A program made the translations under genes and the position numbers. Shown one piece after another: positions 8,019 through 16,667 of a stretch of 64,000 nucleotides of DNA; the first letter of the stretch is position 1, and every line of letters starts with the position of its first letter. The notes beneath the pieces are model-generated. The model worked only from the letters and a program-made list of their open reading frames with translations. It was not told where the DNA came from and did not search any database. Source of the DNA: Roseibium salinum (lineage in GTDB: Bacteria; Pseudomonadota; Alphaproteobacteria; Rhizobiales; Stappiaceae); contig NZ_JAPEVI010000003.1 in NCBI RefSeq assembly GCF_026240905.1, forward strand, positions 2,914,001 through 2,978,000, in the 5' to 3' direction.

Positions 8019-9281
8019 ATGCCATTTATTGCCAAAGTCACTTTGCTGTTCGTGGTTTTTGTAGATCTTCTGGGACAGGGGCTGGTCTTTCCGATCATCA
8101 ATACGCTGGTAATGGACCCCGGCACATCAATGCTGCCGAGGGATACCACCGATGCCATGCGCCACTTTGATTACGGTCTGATCATCGGCGTGTTCTTCAT
8201 CTGCTGGTTCTTGGGCGCTCCCTATATCTCCAAACTTTCGGACGTGATCGGCCGGAAGAACGCCATCCTGATTTGTCTGTTCGGCGCGCTCGGCGGCTAC
8301 GCGCTTACCATCGGCGCGCTCTACATGAACAGTTTTCCGCTGCTCATCCTGGGCCGGGCAATCACCGGGCTGACTGCCGGGAACCAGCCGATCGCCCAGG
8401 CTGCGATGATCGACGGCAGCGCCGACGAAGAAGACCGGAACCGTAACATGGGCTACATCATCACGGGTGTCAGCTTCGGCCTGGTCGGCGGGCCGATCAT
8501 CGGCGGTTTCCTGTCGGATCCGCAGTTCCTCGGCAGCATCTCCAGTGTAAAGCTGCCGTTCTACGCCTGTTTCGCGCTAGTGGCGATTGCCATTGCCTTG
8601 GTGCTGTTCACGTTCAGGGAGCCGGATGAAGGACCGGCCGAGCGACAACCTTTCGTATTCCGCCCCGCGGAGATATTCGAATTGCTGTGGCAGATCCGGA
8701 AATACCCAAAGGTGCTGCGATTGACGATGGTGTTCTTCTTCTTCCACATCGCCAACATGTCCTTCTACATTTTCGTCGACAATTACCTCACCAGCCGCTT
8801 CGACTATGGCACGTTGGGCGGCAGCATGGTGATGTTGACGATCGGTGTCGCCCTTGCCTTTTCCAGTACCTTCCTGGTGGTGCCCGCGCAAAAGCGCTTC
8901 AGCAAGCAGGCGATCCTAGGCGGCACATTCGTGGTCTGGGCGGTTTCCGCGGCAGCATTTGTCGCATCTCCCATCGCTCTTTTGACCTTCGTCCCGGTGT
9001 TCTGCTTCTACTTCGTGTTCGGCATCGCCTACCCGACCTTTCTCGGACTATATTCGGCCGCCGTCAGCGATGAGGAACAGGGCTGGGTAATGGGGGTGAC
9101 AATCGCGGTTTTTACACTGGTTGCCGGAATTATTTCCCTTCTCGGCGGCGATCTGATCGGTGTCGACCTCAATCTGCCCTTCTACGGAGTAATCGCCGCG
9201 GCGCTCATCGCGCTCCTGGTGATGTTCCTGGCCTGGAACAGGCCTGATATCAGAGTACTCACACGCAAATCAGCCGGCTGA
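8019..9281 (+). CDS. major facilitator superfamily transporter (drug:H+ antiporter-like)
   Basis: The 420-residue protein has twelve predicted membrane spans. Between spans 2 and 3 lies the MFS motif A variant SKLSDVIGRKNAI. An antiporter-like motif in span 5 reads GVSFGLVGGPIIGGFL, preceded by LGRAITGLTAGNQPIAQAAMID. Overall it is closest in style to TetA/YcaD-type multidrug exporters, so efflux of a small molecule by proton exchange is likely; the substrate is unknown. I chose ATG 8019, preceded by GAGGGGG; an earlier alternative start at 7980 adds a poor N terminus. The gene stands alone between terminator-like hairpins and converges with the DUF1127 gene. Confidence 0.82.
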   Translation: MPFIAKVTLLFVVFVDLLGQGLVFPIINTLVMDPGTSMLPRDTTDAMRHFDYGLIIGVFFICWFLGAPYISKLSDVIGRKNAILICLFGALGGYALTIGALYMNSFPLLILGRAITGLTAGNQPIAQAAMIDGSADEEDRNRNMGYIITGVSFGLVGGPIIGGFLSDPQFLGSISSVKLPFYACFALVAIAIALVLFTFREPDEGPAERQPFVFRPAEIFELLWQIRKYPKVLRLTMVFFFFHIANMSFYIFVDNYLTSRFDYGTLGGSMVMLTIGVALAFSSTFLVVPAQKRFSKQAILGGTFVVWAVSAAAFVASPIALLTFVPVFCFYFVFGIAYPTFLGLYSAAVSDEEQGWVMGVTIAVFTLVAGIISLLGGDLIGVDLNLPFYGVIAAALIALLVMFLAWNRPDIRVLTRKSAG

Positions 9282-9302
9282 CAAGCGAACCCGTCAGCCG
9301 GC
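9273..9302. terminator. hairpin between convergent MFS and DUF1127 genes
   Basis: Perfect arms GCCGGCTGAC (9273-9282) and GTCAGCCGGC (9293-9302) flank a 10-base loop and overlap the MFS stop codon. There is no clear T-run on either strand, so termination activity is only inferred from its place between convergent genes. Confidence 0.45.
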
Positions 9303-9313
9303 CGATGATGTCA

Positions 9314-9544
9314 TCACCAGTAATGCGCCCCGTATCGGTCCCGGTGGATCTGCCGATAGCCGGTTTCCGTGCGCGCCAGGCCAATATCCCTCAGCTCCTC
9401 TTCGCTCAGGTTAGCCAAAGCCCTGGCAGTTGCCCGGCGACGGAAATATCCGCGAAGTGCAGCGGCACATAGACGAAGGGCAGACAGGACAATGCCGCGA
9501 TTGCGCGCGCGGCTGCGGAAAATGGTTTCGATCTCAACGCTCAT
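9314..9544 (-). CDS. small DUF1127 (YjiS-like) protein
   Basis: The 76-residue, very basic protein carries the DUF1127 core LANLSEEELRDIGLARTE near residues 44-61. A helical Arg/Ala-rich stretch (ALRGYFRRRATARA) precedes it. Members of this family in Hyphomicrobiales and Rhodobacterales are short; some bind RNA and affect phosphate or carbon homeostasis, but most are uncharacterised. The gene is alone, convergent with the MFS gene, and divergent from the WYL regulator at 9790. ATG 9544 is the only sensible start. Confidence 0.8.
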   Translation of the reverse strand: MSVEIETIFRSRARNRGIVLSALRLCAAALRGYFRRRATARALANLSEEELRDIGLARTETGYRQIHRDRYGAHYW

Positions 9545-9789
9545 CTCTCTTCTCCGGGAGCATGCCGCGTCCGGACGAACGCAGGGTGCTCCAATTGCTT
9601 TGATGACGGCCGGCTTGCCGCATTCCGGTAATCAATCCGGAACGCGCGCCGGTCCTGGGAGGAACATCGCCCCAGTTGCCTGGGACGACCTCAAGATGGC
9701 AGTTCAATCCTGACAGCTGGGAGTCATGTTTGATCTCGTTCTGTTCCCGGAGTAAGATTTTTTTCCGACAACCCACGATGGGCCATCTC

Positions 9790-10818
9790 ATGAACCCGAT
9801 TGAACGCGCGCTCGGCATCCTGCTGCTGCTGACCGGCGGCAGGCTCGTTCCCGCGACAGTGCTTGCGGAGCGCTTCGAAGTGTCCCTGCGGACGATCTAC
9901 CGCGACATCGACCGGCTGATCGCGCTCGGCGTGCCGGTGGATGCTGAACGGGGCGCGGAGGGTGGATACCGGCTGGCCAGCGGCTACATTCAGCCGCCCG
10001 TCGCCCTCTCCCGCAACGAGACCGCCGCGCTGCTGGCGGCAATGGCGCTGGTGCGCAGCAGCCGAACCGTGCCGCTGGCGGGCGAACTGACCTCGGCGGA
10101 GAAGAAGCTGCTGGCCTCCCTGCCGAAGAACGTTCACGGGCTGTTGAAGGACGCCGAGCGGATCGTCGGCATTGAGCCGATCCCGCCCGACATCTTCCAT
10201 GCCGGCACCAAGGCGGAACCGACGGAAGACTGGCAAAAGGCCCTGGACGGCTTCATGGCCGGTATCCTGGACAGCAGGCGGGTCCGGTTCGAACACGTGA
10301 ACCCCGCCCGCCAGACGGTAAAGGCCCATGATGTCGAGCCCTATGGCGTCCTGTTCGACCGGGATCTCTGGTATCTCGCCGGGCGCTGCGTGGATACGGA
10401 CTTGTTGAAGGTCTACCGGGCGGACCGGGTGCGGAACCTGGAAATCAGCGGGCTGTTTTTCCGGCCCGACAAGGCGTTTTCGATCCAGAGCCTGCTCGGC
10501 GGCGCCTGGCTCTCCCAGGCGATGCGCCGCTGGGAGCAGGAGGAGGAGATCGCCGAGATCCTGATCACGCCCCGGCAGGCGAAAAAGCTGAGCGCGGACT
10601 GGTACTACCGCCACGCGGTGTTCACGCCGTCCGAAGACGGCAGGATCCTGGTGAGCATCCCGAGCACCGACCGGGCGCGTATTCTGCCGCTGGTGCGCTG
10701 GCTCGGGCCCGGGGCGGAACTGCTCGGCCCGCAGGACCTGCGGCAGGAACTGGCAAGCGAGCTTGCCGACCTGGCGGCGCTTTATGCCGCCAATGCGAAG
10801 CTCGAACGATCAGCCTAG
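9790..10818 (+). CDS. YafY/PafBC-type transcriptional regulator with WYL domain
   Basis: The 342-residue protein starts with a DeoR-like winged helix (residues 1-60: LLLLTGGRLVPATVLAERFEVSLRTIYRDIDRL). A WYL domain follows, whose core reads VEPYGVLFDRDLWYLAGRC, then a C-terminal WCX-like extension. WYL regulators sense nucleic acid fragments or small ligands and often control DNA damage or defence genes. No neighbouring target is evident; the gene is flanked by the DUF1127 gene and an inverted-repeat element. The start is uncertain: ATG 9778 (MGHLMNP) and ATG 9790 (MNPIERAL) both lack a good ribosome site. I prefer 9790 by homology. Confidence 0.82.
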   Translation: MNPIERALGILLLLTGGRLVPATVLAERFEVSLRTIYRDIDRLIALGVPVDAERGAEGGYRLASGYIQPPVALSRNETAALLAAMALVRSSRTVPLAGELTSAEKKLLASLPKNVHGLLKDAERIVGIEPIPPDIFHAGTKAEPTEDWQKALDGFMAGILDSRRVRFEHVNPARQTVKAHDVEPYGVLFDRDLWYLAGRCVDTDLLKVYRADRVRNLEISGLFFRPDKAFSIQSLLGGAWLSQAMRRWEQEEEIAEILITPRQAKKLSADWYYRHAVFTPSEDGRILVSIPSTDRARILPLVRWLGPGAELLGPQDLRQELASELADLAALYAANAKLERSA

Positions 10819-11085
10819 GGTGCGGCCCCATAAATGAGGACGAAATGGCATGAGAAATGGCGAAACACCGCTAGGAAGGGTGCGCAGAGCGGGCTGTGTG
10901 CCCGGTCAAGCGCGCTGACGAAGCGGTGAAGCCATTTTCATGTCCTTCGGATTTGACCGGATTGCGCCTCCTCTACGTCGCGAAAGGCTTGAAAATGAAC
11001 CACATTTCCTGCGCTTCCGCTTCTTGAGGACGCGCAATCCGCCTCAAACCATTTCATCCTCATTTATGGGTCCGCACCCTAAGGT
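10815..11085. repeat. 271-bp inverted-repeat element (MITE-like)
   Basis: The left end (10816-10850, containing GGTGCGGCCCCATAAATGAG) and right end (11051-11083, containing CTCATTTATGGGTCCGCACC) are imperfect inverted repeats of about 34 bases. Inside lies a second inverted pair: GGATTGCGCCTCCTC near 10963 against GAGGACGCGCAATCC near 11026, with one mismatch. There is no coding potential in between. Another copy of the end motif stands at 4926-4951. The layout fits a non-autonomous mobile element or a structured intergenic repeat. It fills the whole gap between the WYL regulator and uppP. Confidence 0.7.
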
Positions 11086-11091
11086 ACGGCC

Positions 11092-11895
11092 CTAGAAAAA
11101 GTAGAGCCCCGCAAAACCGGCCAGGCCGATGAAGATCCGCCACCAGGCAAAGGGGGCAAAGCCGTGCCGGGAGACGAAATCCAGAAGCCCCCGGACCACG
11201 AACACGCCGGCGATGAAGGATGCGACGAAGCCGATCGTGATGATCATGGCATCGTCCATCGAAAGCACGTTGCGGTTCTTGTAAAGGTCATAGGCAAAGG
11301 CGCCGGCCATGGTAGGCATGGCCAGGAAGAAGGAGAATTCCGCCGCCGAACGCTTGTCGGTGCCCATCAGCAGCGCGCCGGCGATGGTCGCGCCGGAGCG
11401 GGAGACGCCGGGCACCATGGCCAGGCACTGGAAAAAGCCGATCTTGAGACAGAGCGACAGCGGATAGTCCATGACGTTGGTGTAGCGCGGCGCGAGCGGC
11501 AGCCGGTCGATCCACAAGAGGACGATGCCGCCCAGAAACAGGGTGGCGCAGATCAGGGTGGGCGTCTCGAAGAGGACTTCCTTGATGAAGCTGTGCAGCA
11601 GGACGCCGATCACCGCCGCGGGCAGGAAGGCGAGCAGGATGCCGGCGACGAACCGGCGGCTGGCCGGATCGCTCGGCAGGGCCACGGCCAGCTGCCACAG
11701 CCTGCCGAAATAGACGGAGAGAATCGCCAGGATCGCCCCGAGCTGGATCAGAACCTCGAACGTCTTGCCCGTGCTGTCAAAGCCCAGAAAATGCCCCAGC
11801 AGCAGGATGTGTCCCGTGGACGAGACGGGAATGAATTCGGTGAGGCCTTCGACAATTCCCAAAATAAGTGCATTAACAATCGTTTGGCCATCCAT
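11092..11895 (-). CDS. uppP: undecaprenyl-diphosphate phosphatase UppP (BacA)
   Basis: This integral membrane enzyme recycles undecaprenyl diphosphate to the monophosphate carrier used for peptidoglycan and O-antigen synthesis. The 267-residue protein has the two family signatures: the N-terminal [24 protein letters not shown] with the catalytic Glu and Ser residues, and the central [18 protein letters not shown] with the active-site Arg. About eight membrane helices are apparent. I chose ATG 11895 ([10 protein letters not shown]) with GGAG upstream; the frame opens six codons earlier only with TTG. It is transcribed away from the GST-queG pair. Confidence 0.95.
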   Translation of the reverse strand: MDGQTIVNALILGIVEGLTEFIPVSSTGHILLLGHFLGFDSTGKTFEVLIQLGAILAILSVYFGRLWQLAVALPSDPASRRFVAGILLAFLPAAVIGVLLHSFIKEVLFETPTLICATLFLGGIVLLWIDRLPLAPRYTNVMDYPLSLCLKIGFFQCLAMVPGVSRSGATIAGALLMGTDKRSAAEFSFFLAMPTMAGAFAYDLYKNRNVLSMDDAMIITIGFVASFIAGVFVVRGLLDFVSRHGFAPFAWWRIFIGLAGFAGLYFF

Positions 11896-12113
11896 TGTGT
11901 ATCTTGTCTCCAAATGGCTTGATGACGGGCAACCGGAACCGGTATGTCACGCGGCTCGGGAAACCCCCGGCCGGCGCCTATTTGACGGAGCGAGGGCAGC
12001 CCGTCAAACCCTTTGCTAACCATATGTAAGGCAAACTGTCCGTTAACGCGGTTTTCCCATACGGCCTGGGTCGATGACCTAGTCTTGCCACAGTTCAGGC
12101 TCTAAACCCTTAT

Positions 12114-12806
12114 ATGCTCACGCTCTACCATCATCCGTTCTCGCCGTCGTCCCGGTTCGTGAGACTCATCCTGAGCGAATACGGCGCGGCCTTTGAAGAA
12201 CATCATGTCGAACCCTGGCAGCGGCCGCAGCAGCTGCTGACGCTGAACGCGGCCGGAACGGTTCCCGTCATCGTGGAGAACGAGGGCCCGGCCATATGCG
12301 GTCCGGGGCCGATCATGGAGTATCTCGACGAGACGCGCGGCTACGCCATGGCCGACCGGCGCCTGATGCCGGACCATCCGGATATCCGCGCGGAAACGCG
12401 CCGCCTGGTGGAATGGAGCCTGACCAAGTTCGACCAGGAAGTGGTCGGGCATCTGGTGCGCGAACGCATCTACAAGCAGATCATGCCGAAATCGGCGGGC
12501 GGCGGCGAACCGGACTCGGCCGCGCTGCGTGTTGCCAGAGCCAATATCCATCACCATCTGAAATACTTCGGCTACCTTGTCGCCTCCCGCCGGTGGCTTG
12601 CCGGGGACCGGTTGTCCTTTGCGGATTTCGCCCTTGCCGCCAGCCTTTCCTGCGCCGATTATCTGGGCGAAGTGCCGTGGGGTGATGAAGAAGACGTGAA
12701 AAGCTGGTATGCACGGGTGAAATCCCGGCCCAGCATGCGTCCGCTCCTTGGTGAAAAGGTGCTGGGCATGCCGCCGGCCCCGACTTACACCGATCTCGAC
12801 TTTTGA
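12114..12806 (+). CDS. fzlA: glutathione S-transferase family protein, probable FzlA-type division factor
   Basis: The 230-residue protein has a thioredoxin-fold N-terminal domain (MLTLYHHPFSPSSRFVRL, then TVPVIVE) and an all-helical C-terminal GST domain with RRWLAGDRLSFADFALAA. The start resembles FzlA, the GST-like FtsZ partner that governs constriction in Caulobacter and is widely kept in alphaproteobacteria. The catalytic Ser/Cys normally following the first strand is replaced by HPFSPSS, and the protein keeps a C-terminal tail (PPAPTYTDLDF) like the FtsZ-linked forms. It lies four bases before queG and is probably co-transcribed with it. FzlA assignment is by resemblance and context; GST fold is certain. 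Confidence 0.7.
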   Translation: MLTLYHHPFSPSSRFVRLILSEYGAAFEEHHVEPWQRPQQLLTLNAAGTVPVIVENEGPAICGPGPIMEYLDETRGYAMADRRLMPDHPDIRAETRRLVEWSLTKFDQEVVGHLVRERIYKQIMPKSAGGGEPDSAALRVARANIHHHLKYFGYLVASRRWLAGDRLSFADFALAASLSCADYLGEVPWGDEEDVKSWYARVKSRPSMRPLLGEKVLGMPPAPTYTDLDF

Positions 12807-12809
12807 GGC

Positions 12810-14006
12810 TTGCGCCCAACCGCGCTGCAATCTGTCTTGGACACGAAAACCAAAAAGCAGCTGGCCGCCTTTGAGGAAAAGGCATCGAAGCTCGGCTTCG
12901 ACGCGGTGAAGATCGCGCCGGCCGACGGCATTCCCCTGGCTGAAGAGCGCCTCAAATTGTTCCTTGAGAAAGGATTCCACGGCACCATGGGCTGGATGGC
13001 GGAGACCGCCGAACGCCGCGCCTCCCCGGCGGCGCTGTGGCCGGAGGTGAAATCCGTCATCATGCTGGCTATGAATTACGGCCCGGACGACACCGCGGAG
13101 AATCACCCGCTTGCGCATCTGGAGAACCCGGCCAGCGGCGGCATTTCCGTCTACGCGCGGCACCGCGATTACCACGACATCATCAAGGGACGCCTCAAGG
13201 AGCTTGCCGGTTTTCTCATTTCCCGCGCCGGCGGGAATGTCAAGGTCTTCGTCGACACGGCCCCGGTGATGGAAAAGCCGCTCGGCGAGGCGGCCGGCCT
13301 CGGCTGGCAGGGCAAACACACCAACCTCGTCTCGCGGGAGCTCGGCTCCTGGTTCTTTCTGGGGTCGATCTTCACGACGCTGGACCTGCCGCCAAGCGGC
13401 GCAGAGCGCGATCATTGCGGTTCCTGCCGGGCCTGCCTGGACAGCTGCCCCACCAACGCCTTTCCGGCGCCCTACCAGCTGGATGCGCGCCGCTGCATCT
13501 CCTACCTGACGATCGAACATGCCGGGCCTATCCCGGCCGAATTCCGCAAGGCGATGGGCAACCGGATCTATGGCTGCGACGATTGTCTTGCAGCCTGCCC
13601 CTGGAACAAGTTCGCCAGCGCGGCCCGGGAAGCCAAACTGATTGCCCGGGACGATCTGAAGCAGCCGGCGGTTGCCGATCTTCTGGAACTGGATGACGCC
13701 GCGTTCCGGAAACTCTTTTCCGGCTCGCCGGTCAAGCGCGCCGGCCGCAACCGCTTCCTGCGCAACGTGCTGATCGCGGCGGGCAATTCGGGCGAGGCCG
13801 AGCTGGTCGCAAACATCCTGCCGCACCTGCGCGATCCCGACCCGGTGGTGCGGGGCACCGCCGTCTGGGCCCTGCGCCAGCTCGCTCCGGACGAAACCGT
13901 GCGGACCCTCAGGGGCAAGCCCTGGCAGAAGAAACCGACGAGGACGTCCGGGCCGAATGGCGGGAGCCCGCCGGGGCCGGTGTGGTTCAGGATACAGACC
14001 CGTTAA
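12810..14006 (+). CDS. queG: tRNA epoxyqueuosine(34) reductase QueG
   Basis: QueG uses cobalamin and two 4Fe-4S clusters to reduce epoxyqueuosine to queuosine in the wobble position of GUN-decoding tRNAs. The 398-residue frame contains the N-terminal substrate domain ([37 protein letters not shown]) and the cluster motifs [13 protein letters not shown] and [15 protein letters not shown]-terminal HEAT-like part ([19 protein letters not shown]) follows. No ATG is available; TTG at 12810 follows GAGG closely, and TTG at 12837 is an alternative. The gene directly follows the GST gene. The very C terminus (after [13 protein letters not shown]) is not conserved-looking. Confidence 0.93.
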   Translation: MRPTALQSVLDTKTKKQLAAFEEKASKLGFDAVKIAPADGIPLAEERLKLFLEKGFHGTMGWMAETAERRASPAALWPEVKSVIMLAMNYGPDDTAENHPLAHLENPASGGISVYARHRDYHDIIKGRLKELAGFLISRAGGNVKVFVDTAPVMEKPLGEAAGLGWQGKHTNLVSRELGSWFFLGSIFTTLDLPPSGAERDHCGSCRACLDSCPTNAFPAPYQLDARRCISYLTIEHAGPIPAEFRKAMGNRIYGCDDCLAACPWNKFASAAREAKLIARDDLKQPAVADLLELDDAAFRKLFSGSPVKRAGRNRFLRNVLIAAGNSGEAELVANILPHLRDPDPVVRGTAVWALRQLAPDETVRTLRGKPWQKKPTRTSGPNGGSPPGPVWFRIQTR

Positions 14007-14208
14007 ATTGAACGCACGAGCTGACCTGCAATCGCGGTTTGCCGTACCTGCTCCGGCGGCCGCGAATTCGGCATAATTTTCAGCGTGGCCAATCGACCTT
14101 GTCGCGAGATTGGTTCATAGTCACGCAATGGTCAAAGATGTGCCACCTTATCGGATCTGACCGCGTTCAAGCCGGTCGATTCTGATCATTCTATTTGGAG
14201 CCAAGATA

Positions 14209-16377
14209 TTGTTTTCCATGCCCCTATCCGTTACCCGACCAAGTTCAGCCAGGGCGCGGGCCCGGTTTTTGTCCCTAAGCACCGCCCTGGTTCTGATCTC
14301 CGGCTCCGCCTATGCGCAGGACACCGGCGAAGCGGCCTTCGAGGCCTATGTGGCAGGTTTGAAGAACCTCGGCCTCGAGGTTGAAAACGGCGCGGTGGAG
14401 TATGACGCGGGCAGCGATACGCTGACGATCAGCGACAGCACGCTATCCTTCGGCGGCAAGATCGAGGATCTCCCGGCCAAGGAAACCGACGTGACCGGCA
14501 ACGACGGGGAGACCAAGGTCGAGCCTTCGAAGCTTCGCGACCTGACCTATTCCATGTCTCTTTCCGCCGGCGCCATCACCATCACCGGCCTCAAGCATGA
14601 CAATGGCAAGTTCACGGCCGCCAGCTGGAGTTATTCCGACGATACGGAGTTTGATGTCGCCGGCGCTGTGGAAGGGGATGGCCGACTGAAGATGGAAGGC
14701 CGGCTGACCGGCACCCTGGCGACGAATTACAGCTTCACCATGCCGGAAATCCCACCCGAGGATCCGGAACATCCCGTCAGCCGCTGGCTGCCCTTCGCCA
14801 CGACGTCGCTGCTGATGTCCTTTGCCGAAATCAAGGTGGACAGCACGGGCGCAACCATGGAAGCCTATGCGGAGGCGGACGGTCAGGAGACCCTGGTGCT
14901 GTCCGGCACGCTGCAGATGGACGGCTATCGGATGGCGAACGCCGTGGACGGGCTGATCGGGGAATATACGATCGACAGCGTCTCCCAGACCCTGCGAACG
15001 CTTGATGTGAAGTCGGGCCAGATGCTCGGCCAGACGACCCGGCAGGGCAAGACCGTCTACACCGACGTCAATGCGGCCGCGATACTCAACCTGTTCGATC
15101 CGGACGTTGCGGAAACCGGCGAGGAAGTGACGCTGGTCGGCTCCGGATCCACGATCGACTATGAGACCACGCAGGATATCGCGGAGGGGCTGTCCGTCGC
15201 CATGGCCGTCGAGAAAGCCTCGATCGCCGACATCACGGTGATCAAGCGCGACAACAATTTCCTGGAAATGTTCGACAAGCTGTTGAACCAGACGGTGCCC
15301 GCACCGGAAGAACTGATCACCAACGTGTTCCAGTTCTATCGCTCCTTCGGCGTGGGCGACGCTCGAATCAGCGGAATTTCTGTCGATATTCCCACCCCCA
15401 CTCCGGACGGGAACATCGGCCTGACCATCAAGGAAATGGCGTTGACCGGCCTGAGCTCCAACGGAATCGGCGAGATGCTGATTGTCGGTCTCGATGCGCC
15501 GGAGCTTCCGCAGGGCGGATCGGTCAAGCTTGATTGGGCTGCCATCGGCGATATCGAGTTTGCCGAGTATTCGCCCATGCGCGAAATGATCAGCACGGTG
15601 ACGGCCGATCCGACCTATGCCGAGAACCATAGTCTTGAGATCGCCCGGGCCTTCATGCCGCGGTCCTTCGCCTATGAGATCGAGGGCCTGGATGTGAACG
15701 TGCCGGAGGTGGGGCGTACCCGGATCGGCAAGACCGAACTCGCCGTTTCGACGACTGTTCCGCCGATACCGACCAGCCTCTACACCAGGAGCGACGGCAT
15801 AGAGGTTCCGGTGAGCAGCGTCGAGGACGCGGAAATCAAAGCCCTGCTGGATGCGCTCGGTCTTGAAACGGTCGTCTGGTCGGACGAGACCAGGCTCTAC
15901 TGGGACGAGGCAACCCTTGAGCTGCGCCTGGATCGTCTGATGGTGAAAATCGAGGGGCTTGGCATGGCCGAGGCCTCCGCTCGCTTCGCCAACATCCCGA
16001 AGGCTCTGTTCGAAGATCCCGAGGGCCAGGCTCAGATGGCGGCGATCGCCGCCCAGTTCGTCGAAGCATCTCTCACCTACAAGGACAGCGGCCTGACATC
16101 CAAGGGCCTCGCCCACGTGGCCGAGCAACAGGGCATTCAGGAAAACCTGTTCCGCGAAGCCCTGGTCGCCCAGGCCGCCGAAGCGACGGCACCGATCCGC
16201 AACCCGGCCTTCACGCAGATGGTGAGCGAAGCGGCGTCGAAATTCCTGGCGGACCCGAAGGAGTTCAGAGTGACCCTGAAACCGGCCAATCCGGTGCCAG
16301 TGGCCCAGATCCTGGGCAGCATGGCCGCCCCGCAAACGCTTCCGGATCTTCTCAACGTGAGGATCGAGGCGAACTGA
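14209..16377 (+). CDS. large exported protein of unknown family
   Basis: A 722-residue protein with a Sec signal peptide: basic start, hydrophobic stretch LSLSTALVLISGSAYA, cleavage likely near residue 36. The mature part is long, acidic and rich in alternating beta-strand patterns (for example AVEYDAGSDTLTISDSTLSFGG), with no cysteine-rich or membrane segments visible. The closing quarter becomes helical (QAQMAAIAAQFVEASLTY). I recognise no catalytic motif; a periplasmic or outer-membrane-associated beta-rich role is only a guess. TTG 14209 has GGAG at ideal spacing; ATG 14218 is the alternative. It is monocistronic with a terminator at 16403-16429. Confidence 0.75.
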   Translation: MFSMPLSVTRPSSARARARFLSLSTALVLISGSAYAQDTGEAAFEAYVAGLKNLGLEVENGAVEYDAGSDTLTISDSTLSFGGKIEDLPAKETDVTGNDGETKVEPSKLRDLTYSMSLSAGAITITGLKHDNGKFTAASWSYSDDTEFDVAGAVEGDGRLKMEGRLTGTLATNYSFTMPEIPPEDPEHPVSRWLPFATTSLLMSFAEIKVDSTGATMEAYAEADGQETLVLSGTLQMDGYRMANAVDGLIGEYTIDSVSQTLRTLDVKSGQMLGQTTRQGKTVYTDVNAAAILNLFDPDVAETGEEVTLVGSGSTIDYETTQDIAEGLSVAMAVEKASIADITVIKRDNNFLEMFDKLLNQTVPAPEELITNVFQFYRSFGVGDARISGISVDIPTPTPDGNIGLTIKEMALTGLSSNGIGEMLIVGLDAPELPQGGSVKLDWAAIGDIEFAEYSPMREMISTVTADPTYAENHSLEIARAFMPRSFAYEIEGLDVNVPEVGRTRIGKTELAVSTTVPPIPTSLYTRSDGIEVPVSSVEDAEIKALLDALGLETVVWSDETRLYWDEATLELRLDRLMVKIEGLGMAEASARFANIPKALFEDPEGQAQMAAIAAQFVEASLTYKDSGLTSKGLAHVAEQQGIQENLFREALVAQAAEATAPIRNPAFTQMVSEAASKFLADPKEFRVTLKPANPVPVAQILGSMAAPQTLPDLLNVRIEAN

Positions 16378-16402
16378 GGACGGCTGTTTTCAGCAGAACA
16401 AG

Positions 16403-16429
16403 CAAAGGGTGGCCTTGGGCCGCCCTTTG
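16403..16429 (+). terminator. hairpin terminator after the exported-protein gene
   Basis: An 11-bp stem CAAAGGGTGGC / GCCGCCCTTTG with one G-T pair lies 26 bases past the stop and is followed by GTGTTT. The T-run is weak, so strength is uncertain. Confidence 0.6.
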
Positions 16430-16502
16430 TGTTTCGGCCGTCGCAACACAGCTTCCGCAGTCGCCAAGTTGCCCAGTCTCACGCCGCGTGAATTTCGGCA
16501 AT

Positions 16503-16645
16503 CTCCCCTCTCCCCCTTGCGGGGGAGATGTCGGCAAAGCCGACAGAGGGGAGAAGCGGTGCCCAAATTCGGAGACGCCTTGTTTGCCGAGAGGCTGATA
16601 CCCCCTCTGTCTCCTTTGGAGACATCTCCCCAGGGGGAGAAGGAG
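16503..16645. repeat. two inverted copies of a double-hairpin intergenic repeat
   Basis: The first unit (about 16507-16553) has CTCCCCC-TTGC-GGGGGAG followed by TGTCGGC-AAA-GCCGACA. The second unit (about 16600-16645), read in reverse complement, has the same design, but its second hairpin is GTCTCC-AAA-GGAGAC. Both stem sides changed together, so pairing is conserved while sequence is not. This style of repeat, with CCCCTCTGTCGGC and a neighbouring CTCCCCC hairpin, is common between genes in Hyphomicrobiales. It lies between the convergent exported-protein and fdsA genes. Confidence 0.7.
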
Positions 16646-16667
16646 TGCCAAGCGGCGGGGTTGGACC

